Source: Bacillota bacterium (GTDB lineage Bacteria; Bacillota; Clostridia; Oscillospirales; Oscillospiraceae). Taken from it: DNA of 21,407 bases. The position numbers were made by a program, and so were the translations under genes. Positions 1 through 7,841 of the stretch are shown piece by piece (the stretch's first letter is position 1; every line of letters starts with the position of its first letter). The stretch is from positions 1 to 21,407 of the forward strand of contig JAGFXS010000001.1 in the NCBI GenBank assembly GCA_017861415.1. Direction: 5' to 3'. A model generated the notes under the pieces. That model did no database searches. It saw only the letters and a program-made list of their open reading frames with translations, and was not told the DNA's origin.

Positions 1-1727
1 GCTCTCTTAACCGTGACACCACGCTGCACCAATCGGCTCAATATTCGCTCCCCTACGCAGCCCCCGGCAGCCGTTTCCTCCGCCACCAGCAGGCGTCCAG
101 TCTTGATTACGGACTCCGCCAACAGGGCATCATCCAGTGGGGCAATCCGGTTTAACTTTAGTACCTCCGGGGAATATCCCGCGGCTTTCAGGGCTTCGGC
201 TGCCTCTAGCACAGGCTGAATCATCGTCCCGTAGGACACCAGCGTAATGTCCGCTCCATCGATTAGCTTTACAGCCGAATTGTGACTATGATCCGCCTCA
301 TAGGTTCCCTGGCTTCCCCGGGGATAACGCACCGCCACAGGGCCGTCTACCTGGGTCAGAGCCTGATGGAGCATGGAGGAAAGCTCCTGATGACTGGCCG
401 GGCAGAGTATGGTCATCCCCGGTACTGTGCTAAGGTAAGAAACATCAAAGAGGCCATGATGGGTCTCCCCGTCATCTCCTACGAAGCCGGCCCGATCCAC
501 GCAAAACACCACATGGAGCCTCGAGATGGCCACATCATGTAGTAGCATATCATAACTACGCTGCAAAAAGGTGGAGTAGACAGCAAATACTGGAAGCAAT
601 CCCTGTTTTGCCATCCCCGCCGCCATGGACACCGCATGACCTTCCGCAATCCCCACATCAAAGAATCGGTCAGGAAATTCCTGGGCGAAGGGTACCAGCC
701 CCGTCCCCGCTTCCATGGCAGCAGTGATGGCACAGAGCGCCGGTACCCTACGGGCAACATCCAGAAGGGTATCTCCAAATACAGAGGAAAAACTCTCCTT
801 ACTGCTCTGGTTTCGGAGCAGACCACTCTCTGGATAAAAGGGTGCCGTGCCGTGAAATGCGTCTGGGTTCCGCTCGGCAGGTGCAAAGCCATTTCCCTTT
901 ACAGTTCTTACGTGAAGAAGCACCGGCCCGCCAATTGACTTTGCTTGCTGCAGGATTCTGGTCAGCTCCTTGACGTCATGCCCATCTACAGGGCCCATAT
1001 ACTGGAAACCCATATCCTCAAACATACTACCCGGGAGCATCGCCGCCTTAATGGCCGCCTTGAGCTTATGGGTAAAGCGATAAATTGCTCTACCGGGGGG
1101 CGTAGCGTTCATTACCTTCCGGTACCAGCCTTTGATCCGGAAATATCGTGGTTTCAAACGTTGACGGGCAAGATGCTCTGCAATGCCTCCCACGTTTTTG
1201 GCAATGGACATGCCGTTATCGTTTAGAATGACCAGAAGCGGTTCTCCACTCTGCCCTGCCGAAGAGAGGCCCTCATAGGAAAGCCCCCCGGTAAGGGCGC
1301 CGTCCCCCAAAAGGGCGATGACATTGTAATCCTGACCCAAACGGGTTCTGGCTCGGGCCATTCCAAGGGCAACGGATACAGAGTTTGACGCATGCCCCGC
1401 GATGAAAGCATCATGACGAGATTCTGCGGGTTTGGGAAATCCGGCAATTCCTCCGAAGCTGCGGATACTCTCCATCAGTCCGTTACGCCCTGTGAGTATT
1501 TTGTGCACATAGCACTGGTGGCCAACGTCAAAGATCAGCCGGTCTCGCCCCGTGTCAAAGACCCGGTGGAGTGCGACGGTGAGCTCTACCACGCCCAGGT
1601 TGGACGCTAAATGCCCCCCCGTCTTGGAGACCACCTCCACAAGGCGGTGGCGCAGTCGTTGGCACAGGGCCCGGGTCTCCTGATCGCTAAGGCTCTTCAG
1701 GCTATCGTATTCTTCATTCGTGATCAT
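1..1727 (-). CDS. dxs: 1-deoxy-D-xylulose-5-phosphate synthase, C-terminus cut by window edge
   Basis: Thiamine-diphosphate enzyme that condenses pyruvate and glyceraldehyde 3-phosphate to DXP, the first step of the non-mevalonate isoprenoid pathway (family knowledge). The frame is open from the ATG at 1727 to the left edge, giving 575 codons of an expected 620 or so. Visible family motifs are GHQCYVHKILTGR near the N-terminus, the cofactor-binding GDGALTGGLSYEGL followed by NDNGMSI, and DRAGFVGDDGETHHGLFD in the pyrimidine-binding domain, which holds the catalytic glutamate region. The transketolase C-terminal domain is present up to the cut. A GGATGGAG ribosome site lies about 10 bases before the ATG. 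The gene begins 32 bases after the ispA stop, so the two are probably cotranscribed. I checked the phase at both ends and saw no frameshift. Confidence 0.96.
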   Translation of the reverse strand, partial: MITNEEYDSLKSLSDQETRALCQRLRHRLVEVVSKTGGHLASNLGVVELTVALHRVFDTGRDRLIFDVGHQCYVHKILTGRNGLMESIRSFGGIAGFPKPAESRHDAFIAGHASNSVSVALGMARARTRLGQDYNVIALLGDGALTGGLSYEGLSSAGQSGEPLLVILNDNGMSIAKNVGGIAEHLARQRLKPRYFRIKGWYRKVMNATPPGRAIYRFTHKLKAAIKAAMLPGSMFEDMGFQYMGPVDGHDVKELTRILQQAKSIGGPVLLHVRTVKGNGFAPAERNPDAFHGTAPFYPESGLLRNQSSKESFSSVFGDTLLDVARRVPALCAITAAMEAGTGLVPFAQEFPDRFFDVGIAEGHAVSMAAGMAKQGLLPVFAVYSTFLQRSYDMLLHDVAISRLHVVFCVDRAGFVGDDGETHHGLFDVSYLSTVPGMTILCPASHQELSSMLHQALTQVDGPVAVRYPRGSQGTYEADHSHNSAVKLIDGADITLVSYGTMIQPVLEAAEALKAAGYSPEVLKLNRIAPLDDALLAESVIKTGRLLVAEETAAGGCVGERILSRLVQRGVTVKR

Positions 1728-1759
1728 GGGATCTATACTCCATCCGGTTCCATCCACCC

Positions 1760-2635
1760 CTAGTTTCTCCGTTCTGCCAGCATTTCTGCCAACCAGCATA
1801 GAAATTCGCGCTCCTTGTATGGGGCGATGGCCGCCGCGGCCTCGTCCGTTAAATCTTCCACCATCTTCCTGCAGGCGTCCGCCCCCGCAAGGGAGACAAA
1901 GGTGGCCTTCCCCTGTTTCAGATCGGATCCCACAGGCTTGCCCAACTCCTCAGTCTCTCCCTCTTGATCCAAGATATCATCCTGAATCTGAAAGGCAAGT
2001 CCCAGCTTTTCTCCGTAGGTCAAAAGGGCCAACCGGCGGTCACCGTTCTCCCCAGCCGCAATGCAGCCTAGTTCCAGCGCTGCCATAATCATACGACCGG
2101 TTTTCAGTGTCTCGATCTTCCGGATTTGATCAAAGCTGAGCGTCCGCCCCGCCCCGTCCATATCCAAAATCTGTCCCGCAACCATACCGGCAGGTCCTGC
2201 CGCCTCCGCAAGACAGCGTACCGCCTGAATCTGGCACTCCGGCGGAAGCTCCGGTGTCTTTGCCAGCACCTCAAAGGCGTTTGTAAGAAGGGCATCCCCC
2301 GCTAAAACGGCAGTGGCTTGCCCAAAAACCCGGTGATTGGTGGGCTTTCCCCGACGAAGATCGTCGTCATCCATACAGGGAAGGTCATCGTGGATCAGTG
2401 AATAGGTATGCACCATTTCCAAGGCGCAGGCCAGAGGCAGCGCTGTCTCGGCACGTCCGCCGCAAAGACGGCAAGCCTCCAAAGTCAGCACCGGACGGAT
2501 CCGTTTCCCGCCGGACAGCAGGCTATATCCCATGGATTCCACCAGCTTTCCAAAGGGCCAGAGGCTATCCAAATGCTTCTGGAGCCATTCTTCCACCAGA
2601 ACCTGATCCGCCTGCAATTGTGTTTCATGTGTCAT
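1760..2635 (-). CDS. ispA: Farnesyl/geranyl diphosphate synthase (polyprenyl synthetase family)
   Basis: Trans-prenyltransferase of 291 residues that condenses isopentenyl diphosphate with an allylic diphosphate to make a short prenyl chain for undecaprenyl and quinone synthesis. Both aspartate-rich magnesium sites are visible: the first as DDLPCMDDDD at residues 83-92, the second as DDILD at 219-223. The GGKRIRP substrate-binding motif lies at 42-48. Length is normal for the family. The ATG is preceded by AAGGAG about 10 bases upstream, inside the end of xseB, whose stop lies 4 bases before the start. Placement between xseB and dxs is common in Clostridia and Bacilli and couples two isoprenoid enzymes. 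Product chain length (C15 or C20) cannot be read reliably from the sequence. Confidence 0.95.
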   Translation of the reverse strand: MTHETQLQADQVLVEEWLQKHLDSLWPFGKLVESMGYSLLSGGKRIRPVLTLEACRLCGGRAETALPLACALEMVHTYSLIHDDLPCMDDDDLRRGKPTNHRVFGQATAVLAGDALLTNAFEVLAKTPELPPECQIQAVRCLAEAAGPAGMVAGQILDMDGAGRTLSFDQIRKIETLKTGRMIMAALELGCIAAGENGDRRLALLTYGEKLGLAFQIQDDILDQEGETEELGKPVGSDLKQGKATFVSLAGADACRKMVEDLTDEAAAAIAPYKEREFLCWLAEMLAERRN

Positions 2636-2639
2636 AGGC

Positions 2640-2879
2640 TTATTCTCCTTCAGGAGGATAGAATTCTGACTCTTTGAGTGTTCCGTCCGCCTGCTGCGTG
2701 ACCTTCAGTACCTTTTGCTCCGCCTTATCCAAAAGGGTACTGCACTGCTTCATAAGCTTTGTGCCCTCCTCAAAGAGAGCCAATGCATCCTCTAAAGAAC
2801 GATCTCCCCGCTCTAGGGTGCCTACAATCTCCTCCAATCGACGGATGGAGGCCTCAAAGGTCATTTTTTTCTCAGCCAT
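2640..2879 (-). CDS. xseB: Exodeoxyribonuclease VII small subunit
   Basis: Protein of 79 residues, the usual size for XseB, which binds several copies per large subunit to form exonuclease VII, a metal-independent single-strand DNA exonuclease used in repair. The N-terminal half carries the family helix pattern TFEASIRRLEEIVGTLERG followed by SLEDALALFEEGTKL. The sequence is highly charged and predicted to be almost all helical. The start lies 4 bases after the xseA stop. A weak AAAGGA site is placed in the end of xseA. The neighbouring xseA supports the call. Confidence 0.95.
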   Translation of the reverse strand: MAEKKMTFEASIRRLEEIVGTLERGDRSLEDALALFEEGTKLMKQCSTLLDKAEQKVLKVTQQADGTLKESEFYPPEGE

Positions 2880-2883
2880 GTAT

Positions 2884-4083
2884 TTATGGTTCCTTTCTCT
2901 CCACCCGACAAATGAGTTCGCCTTCGTTCAGCCGCACTGTCAGAGCTTCCTCCACGTCCACCTGCCGGGTACTGAGAACGATTTCCCCCTCTGCCTTCCG
3001 GACGATGGCATAGCCTCGGCCCAAGACCTTCAGTGGACTCAGCGCATCCAGCGCGGCGGCCTGCTTTCCCAGTCGGGTTCGCTCCCGGAGGAGAAGCTTC
3101 TCAACGACGTGCACCAGCTGATCCTGCCGGTAGTCCAACAGCTGACGGGATTCTTGGATCACTGGCAGAGGCGCCCGCAGCCAAGGGCTTGCCTTGGCTC
3201 GATCCAATACCCGTCTGCCCTCCCTCAGGTCTCGTGTCAGACCCGCCGCCATGCGGGTTTCCAGATGCCGGAGCCTCCGGCGCAGGTCTTCCGAGTCCGG
3301 CACCGCCAATTCAGCGGCGTTGGAGGGGGTAGCGGCCCGTAAATCGGCCACATAATCAGCAATGGTCACATCAGGCTCATGGCCCACTGCGGAAATCACG
3401 GGAATCTCCGAGCGGTGAATAGCCCTGGCCACCAGTTCTTCGTTAAAGGCCCAGAGATCTTCCAGGGAACCGCCGCCCCGCCCTGTAATAATTAGGTCGG
3501 CAGCCCGATTGCGGTTGATTGCGTCGATGGCACCAGCAATCTCACTGGGGGCCTCTGCCCCCTGCACCCGCACAGGCACCACCAGCACCTGACATAGTGG
3601 GTACCTCGCCCCCAAAATCCGAATCATGTCCCGCACCGCTGCTCCCGCAGGAGAGGTGACGAGGGCTATTTTTTCCGGATAGGCCGGCAGGGGTTTTTTA
3701 TGCCGGGGATCAAAAAGCCCCTCCCGCTCCAGCTTGGCTTTACATTGCTCAAAGGCCAGATGTAGATCGCCGATCCCATCTGGAATCATACGGTTGCAGT
3801 AGAGCTGATACTGACCGTCCCGGGGAAATACCGTTACTCGGCCCTCGGCAATCACCTTCATGCCCTGCTCTGGACGAAAGCGGAGACCTACAGCCTCCCG
3901 CCGGAACATGACACAGCGGATGCTGCCCTCTGCATCCTTCAGGGAAAAATAGTGATGGCCAGAGGGGTAGACTTTATAGTTGGAAATCTCGCCCCGGACC
4001 AGAACAGAAGACAATACCGTATCCCCATCCATCATTTGCTTGATGTACAGGTTCAGCGCTGAAACAGTGATGGCTTCACCCAT
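2884..4083 (-). CDS. xseA: Exodeoxyribonuclease VII large subunit
   Basis: Catalytic subunit of exonuclease VII, 399 residues, within the family range of about 400-450. The frame is open further upstream to 4230, but that extra 49 residues is only the antisense-like overlap with the preceding gene. The ATG at 4083 has AAGGAG 7 bases upstream and gives the standard N-terminus MGEAITVSALNLYIK. An N-terminal OB-fold domain (VLVRGEISNYK, HHYFSLKD) is followed by the catalytic region with ALVTSPAGAAVRDM and ITGRGGGSLEDLWAFN, then ISAVGHEPDVTIADYVADLRAATPSNAAE, all typical. A long helical segment rich in arginine and leucine fills the C-terminal third. The start overlaps the stop of the upstream TsaD-like gene by 8 bases, so translation is probably coupled. 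Confidence 0.96.
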   Translation of the reverse strand: MGEAITVSALNLYIKQMMDGDTVLSSVLVRGEISNYKVYPSGHHYFSLKDAEGSIRCVMFRREAVGLRFRPEQGMKVIAEGRVTVFPRDGQYQLYCNRMIPDGIGDLHLAFEQCKAKLEREGLFDPRHKKPLPAYPEKIALVTSPAGAAVRDMIRILGARYPLCQVLVVPVRVQGAEAPSEIAGAIDAINRNRAADLIITGRGGGSLEDLWAFNEELVARAIHRSEIPVISAVGHEPDVTIADYVADLRAATPSNAAELAVPDSEDLRRRLRHLETRMAAGLTRDLREGRRVLDRAKASPWLRAPLPVIQESRQLLDYRQDQLVHVVEKLLLRERTRLGKQAAALDALSPLKVLGRGYAIVRKAEGEIVLSTRQVDVEEALTVRLNEGELICRVERKEP

Positions 4084-5017
4084 AGGTTCGCTCCTTTTGC
4101 AGCATGCGCCAGGATAAGATCGCCACGCCCATGGCGTTGTCGGCGGAATACTCCGGCAGAGCAAAATGGGCCTCGTGAGCGGCTCTGGCGCGCTCTCGAA
4201 GGAGCCGATTCCCCGCCACGCCCCCAGCATAGAGTACTGGCAAACCCGGATAGGCCGCTAATGCCTGTTCCGTAGCTTTTTCCACAGCGTGGATTACACA
4301 GCCCAGCACAAAGCGGCAGATGTTGGGTGCGCTCTCTCCCGCATCCGCCAGGGCATTTACCTTATTTTCGATTCCCGATAGAGAGAATGTCATCTCCTGC
4401 ACCTTGACGGAAAAGTAAGCATTCTGATCTGATTCCTGGGAGAGGGCATCCACAGCCTTTCCTGCCGGAAAGGGCAGACCCAACCGTTTTCCCGTCCGAT
4501 CAATAAGCTGTCCGGCGGCTAAGTCCCGAGTACCGCCGATCTGCCGAGCCCTCACCAAAACCCCGTCTGGCTCTACATATAACAATTCCGTGGTACCACC
4601 GGAGAGATGCCAGGCCAAATGGGGCCTGTCCAGCAGCTCCATACAGCCGGCGGACCAGGCCGCCGCCGCAATATGCCCTTGCTGATGGGAGCAGGGGTAA
4701 AAGGGCACTCCCAGCACCTCCGCCAAAACACGTCCCTGGGACTCCCCCGCCAAAAAGCAAGGCATGTAGGAGTCTTCCACCTCCCGGGGGCGAGTGCTGG
4801 CACCCACGACTTCAAAATCCAAGTCATTACTATCTAATAGTGTTTCTACAATCTCTGGCAGCCGCTTCACATGCTGAAAGAGCGCGTCACTCTGGCGTAG
4901 TCCCAGGCTTCCCTCGGGCACCTCCAGCAGCCGGCCCACATTTCGCCCCGTCCTCCCGTCAAACCAGGCGGCGGAGGTGGTGTAGTTGCTGGTATCTAGC
5001 CCAATCGCCCGAATCAT
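4076..5017 (-). CDS. TsaD/Kae1-like paralogue (peptidase M22-type ASKHA protein)
   Basis: ASKHA-fold protein of 313 residues related to TsaD, the enzyme of tRNA t6A synthesis, but divergent. The metal-binding motif HQQGH falls at residues 111-115, and the late aspartate is kept in SADNAMG (D293). The nucleotide-binding region RDLAAGQLIDRTGKRLGLPFPAG, the FSLSG segment and GGVAGNRLLRE all follow TsaD order. It differs in the first loop (GLDTSNYTTS where TsaD has ETSCDET) and in LSGGTTELL, where TsaD has SGGHT. This makes it more likely the second copy found in many Clostridia beside nusB and xseA than the housekeeping TsaD. The ATG at 5017 overlaps the nusB stop (ATGA) and has GGAGG upstream. 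The real role is not known to me. Confidence 0.85.
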   Translation of the reverse strand: MIRAIGLDTSNYTTSAAWFDGRTGRNVGRLLEVPEGSLGLRQSDALFQHVKRLPEIVETLLDSNDLDFEVVGASTRPREVEDSYMPCFLAGESQGRVLAEVLGVPFYPCSHQQGHIAAAAWSAGCMELLDRPHLAWHLSGGTTELLYVEPDGVLVRARQIGGTRDLAAGQLIDRTGKRLGLPFPAGKAVDALSQESDQNAYFSVKVQEMTFSLSGIENKVNALADAGESAPNICRFVLGCVIHAVEKATEQALAAYPGLPVLYAGGVAGNRLLRERARAAHEAHFALPEYSADNAMGVAILSWRMLQKERTYG

Positions 5018-5475
5018 AGGCCTGCTTCCTCCAGGCACTCCTCCCGGACAAAGCTGCCCAGAATGCCATTTAAGAAAGCCACCACCTTTTCGTCCTCATA
5101 CTTCTTCGCAATCTCCACCGCTTCGTTAATAGCCGCTCGATTGGGGATGGCGGGCATGTACAGAATTTCGTACATGGCAACCCGCATGATGGCTGCTGCC
5201 GTTCTGGGAATACGCGCAAACTTCCAATTTTTTGCATGCCGGCTGATGTACTCATCCAGCTCCGGGGCATGCTCACCCACTCCCCTGACCAGCTCACGGA
5301 TGTAATCCAGCTGAGGCGCATCAGGGTATTTTTCATAAATGGGGTCCTCGTCCTTCCAGGCGTCAAAAATCTCGGGGATCAAACGTTCCTCAAGGAGCTC
5401 GTCCGCTGTTTGAAGGGTGAAGCTCAGGGAAAAGGAGCAATGCATAGCAATCTCCCGTGCGGTAGATCTGGTCAT
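5014..5475 (-). CDS. nusB: Transcription antitermination factor NusB
   Basis: All-helical RNA-binding protein that, with NusE (S10), binds boxA in rRNA leaders to prevent early termination. The N-terminus TRSTAREIAMHCSFSLSF and the C-terminal NRAAINEAVEIAKKYEDEK and FLNGILGSFVRE are clear NusB signatures. A longer frame begins at 5490, but its first codons form the ribosome site itself: GGAGGAG lies 6 bases before the ATG at 5475, so this start was chosen (153 residues). It is the first gene of the nusB to dxs group, and the next gene overlaps its stop by 4 bases. The central segment (DAWKDEDPIYEKYPDAPQ) is somewhat longer than in Bacillus NusB. Confidence 0.95.
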   Translation of the reverse strand: MTRSTAREIAMHCSFSLSFTLQTADELLEERLIPEIFDAWKDEDPIYEKYPDAPQLDYIRELVRGVGEHAPELDEYISRHAKNWKFARIPRTAAAIMRVAMYEILYMPAIPNRAAINEAVEIAKKYEDEKVVAFLNGILGSFVREECLEEAGL

Positions 5476-5547
5476 AGGGTTCTCCTCCATATACCTGAGA
5501 AAGGGGTAAATGTATCCATTGTAATGTTATTCATTTTAATGTTTCCT

Positions 5548-5576
5548 ATTATATACATTCGGAATGAAAAAATAAA
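5548..5576 (-). promoter_or_regulatory. Probable sigma-A promoter of the nusB operon
   Basis: On the minus strand a perfect TATAAT (-10, 5548-5553) stands 17 bases from a weak TTTATT (-35, 5571-5576), in a strongly A+T-rich stretch about 70 bases before the nusB start. The -10 is good and the -35 poor, so the exact site is inferred. It lies just downstream of the hairpins after asp23, as expected for an independent promoter. Confidence 0.5.
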
Positions 5577-5593
5577 CCCTTTCTTTCTTTAAC

Positions 5594-5661
5594 GATGAAA
5601 TTTTATGAGTTTCATCAAGAAGGCGCATCCCAAAGGGATAAAAATATCCTTTGGGATGCGC
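5594..5661 (-). terminator. Tandem hairpins after asp23, probable terminator
   Basis: Two stem-loops lie between asp23 and nusB. The larger one pairs GCGCATCCCAAAGG (from 5623) with CCTTTGGGATGCGC (ending 5661), a perfect 14-bp stem with an A+T-rich loop. The smaller pairs GATGAAA (5594-5600) with TTTCATC (5610-5616). In the asp23 direction the large stem is followed only by a short CTTCTT, so it is not a textbook intrinsic terminator. It may also act as a processing or mRNA 3-prime stability element. Confidence 0.6.
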
Positions 5662-5692
5662 ACCTTTCCATACGTAGTCAGAAAAGCAGGTC

Positions 5693-6076
5693 TTACGGCT
5701 TGATCTGCTTATCCTGCTTGTTGAATACCACACCGCCGACTCGCACATTCACTGTCTTGACCCCCAGACCACTGGTGGCCTCCACGGCGGAGATTACGGC
5801 CTCCTGCACCTTCCGGGCCAGATCGGGTACCGCATAACCATAGTGGATCATGATGGACACATTTAGCACCATTCGCTCATCCTCCCGTTGGATGATGACG
5901 CCCCGGGCGTAGGTCTTCTTCCCCAGTATCTGCTCCCCCAAATTGGCGCCAGCCAGTCCTGCCACGCCCTCCACTTCCAGAACGGCAGCCCCTGCGATCA
6001 TGGCCACCACTTCCTCGGAGATGTAGATATCACCATGTTCCTCGTTACAGGTGATGTATTCTCTGTTTTCGCTCAT
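5693..6076 (-). CDS. Asp23/Gls24 family envelope stress response protein
   Basis: Protein of 127 residues of the Asp23/Gls24 (DUF322) family. Family features are YISEEVVAMIAGAAVLEVEGVAGLAG, the central VSIMIHYGYAVPDLARKVQEAV, and VNVRVGGVVF near the C-terminus. In other Firmicutes such proteins associate with the membrane or act in cell-wall stress. This copy has no membrane segment of its own, and no AmaP-like anchor gene lies beside it. GGAGG stands 8 bases before the ATG. It follows folD by 41 bases and precedes the nusB group, a position typical in Clostridia. Function beyond the family name is inference. Confidence 0.92.
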   Translation of the reverse strand: MSENREYITCNEEHGDIYISEEVVAMIAGAAVLEVEGVAGLAGANLGEQILGKKTYARGVIIQREDERMVLNVSIMIHYGYAVPDLARKVQEAVISAVEATSGLGVKTVNVRVGGVVFNKQDKQIKP

Positions 6077-6117
6077 TTTGTCATTCCTCCATCCAATTCA
6101 TTGATCGGTCGTCGTCA

Positions 6118-6966
6118 TTAATCCACACCCAAATGCTTCTGGGCAGCTTTGAGGGTATTCTCCATAAGCAGTGCCCGCGTCATGGGGCCCACCCCTCCGG
6201 GAACCGGTGTAATGGCGGAAGCGATCTCAGCCACCTCATCGTATGCCACGTCGCCGCAGAGATTGCCAGATTCATCGCGGTTCATGGCCACGTCGATGAC
6301 CACAGCCCCCGGCTTTACCATGTCGGCAGTAACCAAATTCACCTTTCCCACCGCAGCCACCAGAATGTCCGCCTCCCGGCAAACCTGGGCTAGATCCGTT
6401 GTCCGAGAGTGGCATACGGTCACCGTGCCGTGTTTCTGAAGAAGAAGCAATGCCATGGGCTTGCCCACAATATTGGATCTGCCGATGACTACGCAGCGCT
6501 TTCCCTTGGGATCAATGCCGTATTCCTCCAGAATCTCCATAATGCCGGCGGGGGTACAGGGTACAAAGCCTTCTTTCCCGATCAGCAACGCCCCCATGTT
6601 TAGGGGGTGAAATCCGTCCACGTCCTTTTCCGGGGAAATGGCCATGAGAACCGCTTCTTCATCAAGTCCGCCGGGCAAAGGCAGCTGCACCAGAATGCCA
6701 TCAATGTCTGCTCTTGCGTTTAGCGACTCCACGAGGGAGATCAGTTCATCCTGCCGGGTGGTATCGGGCAGGGCGTACTCCTCACTGTAGAAGCCGCACT
6801 CCTCCCCGTCTCGCCGTTTGCTGTTCACATACACCCGTGAGGCAGGGTCGTCCCCTACAATAATTACAGCCAGCCCCGGTCGCCTGGAGAGTGTCTTCGC
6901 CGCTTTCCTTACCCGTTCCTTACACTTGATCGCCAGAGCCTTGCCATCCAAAATGGTTGCCGCCAT
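6118..6966 (-). CDS. folD: Bifunctional methylenetetrahydrofolate dehydrogenase/cyclohydrolase
   Basis: FolD, 282 residues, interconverts 5,10-methylene-, methenyl- and 10-formyl-tetrahydrofolate, using NADP, for purine and methionyl-tRNA formylation. Signatures seen are YVNSK at residues 46-50 with the catalytic lysine, [10 protein letters not shown] at 89-98, the Rossmann-domain GRSNIVGKP at 162-170, and [10 protein letters not shown] near the end. Length is standard. It begins 14 bases after the lgt stop and is followed by asp23, so it is likely part of the minus-strand run starting at the M16 genes. Confidence 0.97.
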   Translation of the reverse strand: MAATILDGKALAIKCKERVRKAAKTLSRRPGLAVIIVGDDPASRVYVNSKRRDGEECGFYSEEYALPDTTRQDELISLVESLNARADIDGILVQLPLPGGLDEEAVLMAISPEKDVDGFHPLNMGALLIGKEGFVPCTPAGIMEILEEYGIDPKGKRCVVIGRSNIVGKPMALLLLQKHGTVTVCHSRTTDLAQVCREADILVAAVGKVNLVTADMVKPGAVVIDVAMNRDESGNLCGDVAYDEVAEIASAITPVPGGVGPMTRALLMENTLKAAQKHLGVD

Positions 6967-6980
6967 AGATACACACCTTT

Positions 6981-7841
6981 CTAACTCTCTTTTCGTTTGT
7001 TCACGAACATATCTCCCGGATCCGGTCTTTGCCGCAGTCGGAAGATCAGATAGACAATAGCCGCCAGAGCGCTGAGGAAGCCCACCAACTGGGAGACCCT
7101 AAGCCCGGTTTCAAAGAAATACAGGCTGTCGGTCCGCAAGCCCTCAATCAGCCCCCGGCCGAAGCCGTACCATGCAATATAAGTAAAGAATACCATACCG
7201 TCAAATTTTCGCAATCCCTTCTTTGTCAGGACAATTAGGAAAATCAGACCAAAAAGGTTCCACAAGGACTCGTACAGGAAGGTGGGGTGCACCTCCAAAT
7301 ACTGAATTTGACCACCCACCCACTGATGGATACCCATCCGCCAAGGTAAGGTTGTCTCTCCCCCAAAGGCTTCCACGTTTACAAAATTACCCCAGCGGCC
7401 CACCATCTGCCCAATGAGAAGACCAAAGGCACACAAATCCGCCATAGCCAGAAAAGGTTTCTTTTTATGCCGCATCACCAGCCATGCCACTAAGACCGCA
7501 GCGATAATCGACCCATAAACGGCGATGCCTCCATCATGGATCCGGAACATTTTAGCGATATCCAGACTCCCATCGGCATGGCGGAACTGATCCAGATAAA
7601 AGATAACGTAATACAGCCTCGCACCAATGATGGCCCCCGGGGCGGCAAAGATTAACATATCCAGAAGTTCGTCTCCTGTAAAGCCATATTCCTTCGCATG
7701 TTTTGCACAATAAAGAAATGCAAGGGTAAAGCCGAAGGCAATAATGATTCCATACCAGTGAATAGACCACCCAAATACCGTCACGGCAATGGGATTGAGC
7801 TCAAAGCTCAATCCCAGGCCGGGAAAGGTCACCGCGTTCAC
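6981..7841 (-). CDS. lgt: Prolipoprotein diacylglyceryl transferase
   Basis: Membrane enzyme that transfers diacylglycerol from phosphatidylglycerol to the lipobox cysteine of prelipoproteins. It has about seven hydrophobic segments. Family motifs are [10 protein letters not shown] in the first third, [10 protein letters not shown], the signature [24 protein letters not shown], and the late [14 protein letters not shown]. The open frame extends upstream to 7898, but a GTG at 7841 has AAGGAGG 7 bases upstream and gives the usual N-terminus, so I use it (286 residues). The GTG overlaps the stop of the upstream M16 protease gene (GTGA), which indicates translational coupling. The C-terminus is short and basic, as expected on the cytoplasmic side. 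Confidence 0.96.
   Translation of the reverse strand: MNAVTFPGLGLSFELNPIAVTVFGWSIHWYGIIIAFGFTLAFLYCAKHAKEYGFTGDELLDMLIFAAPGAIIGARLYYVIFYLDQFRHADGSLDIAKMFRIHDGGIAVYGSIIAAVLVAWLVMRHKKKPFLAMADLCAFGLLIGQMVGRWGNFVNVEAFGGETTLPWRMGIHQWVGGQIQYLEVHPTFLYESLWNLFGLIFLIVLTKKGLRKFDGMVFFTYIAWYGFGRGLIEGLRTDSLYFFETGLRVSQLVGFLSALAAIVYLIFRLRQRPDPGDMFVNKRKES

Noticed and set aside
479..892. Open frame of 137 residues on the minus strand
   Set aside because: It is out of frame with dxs, rich in tryptophan and arginine, and has no ribosome site. It is a shadow of dxs.
1..1727. Possible frameshifted dxs, because several shorter frames are open in this stretch
   Set aside because: Reading from the ATG at 1727 gives continuous Dxs sequence to the window edge in one frame. 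The shorter frames have no family features.
4084..4230. N-terminal extension of xseA by 49 residues
   Set aside because: It lies wholly within the TsaD-like gene, has no family similarity, and the inner ATG at 4083 has a well-spaced AAGGAG.
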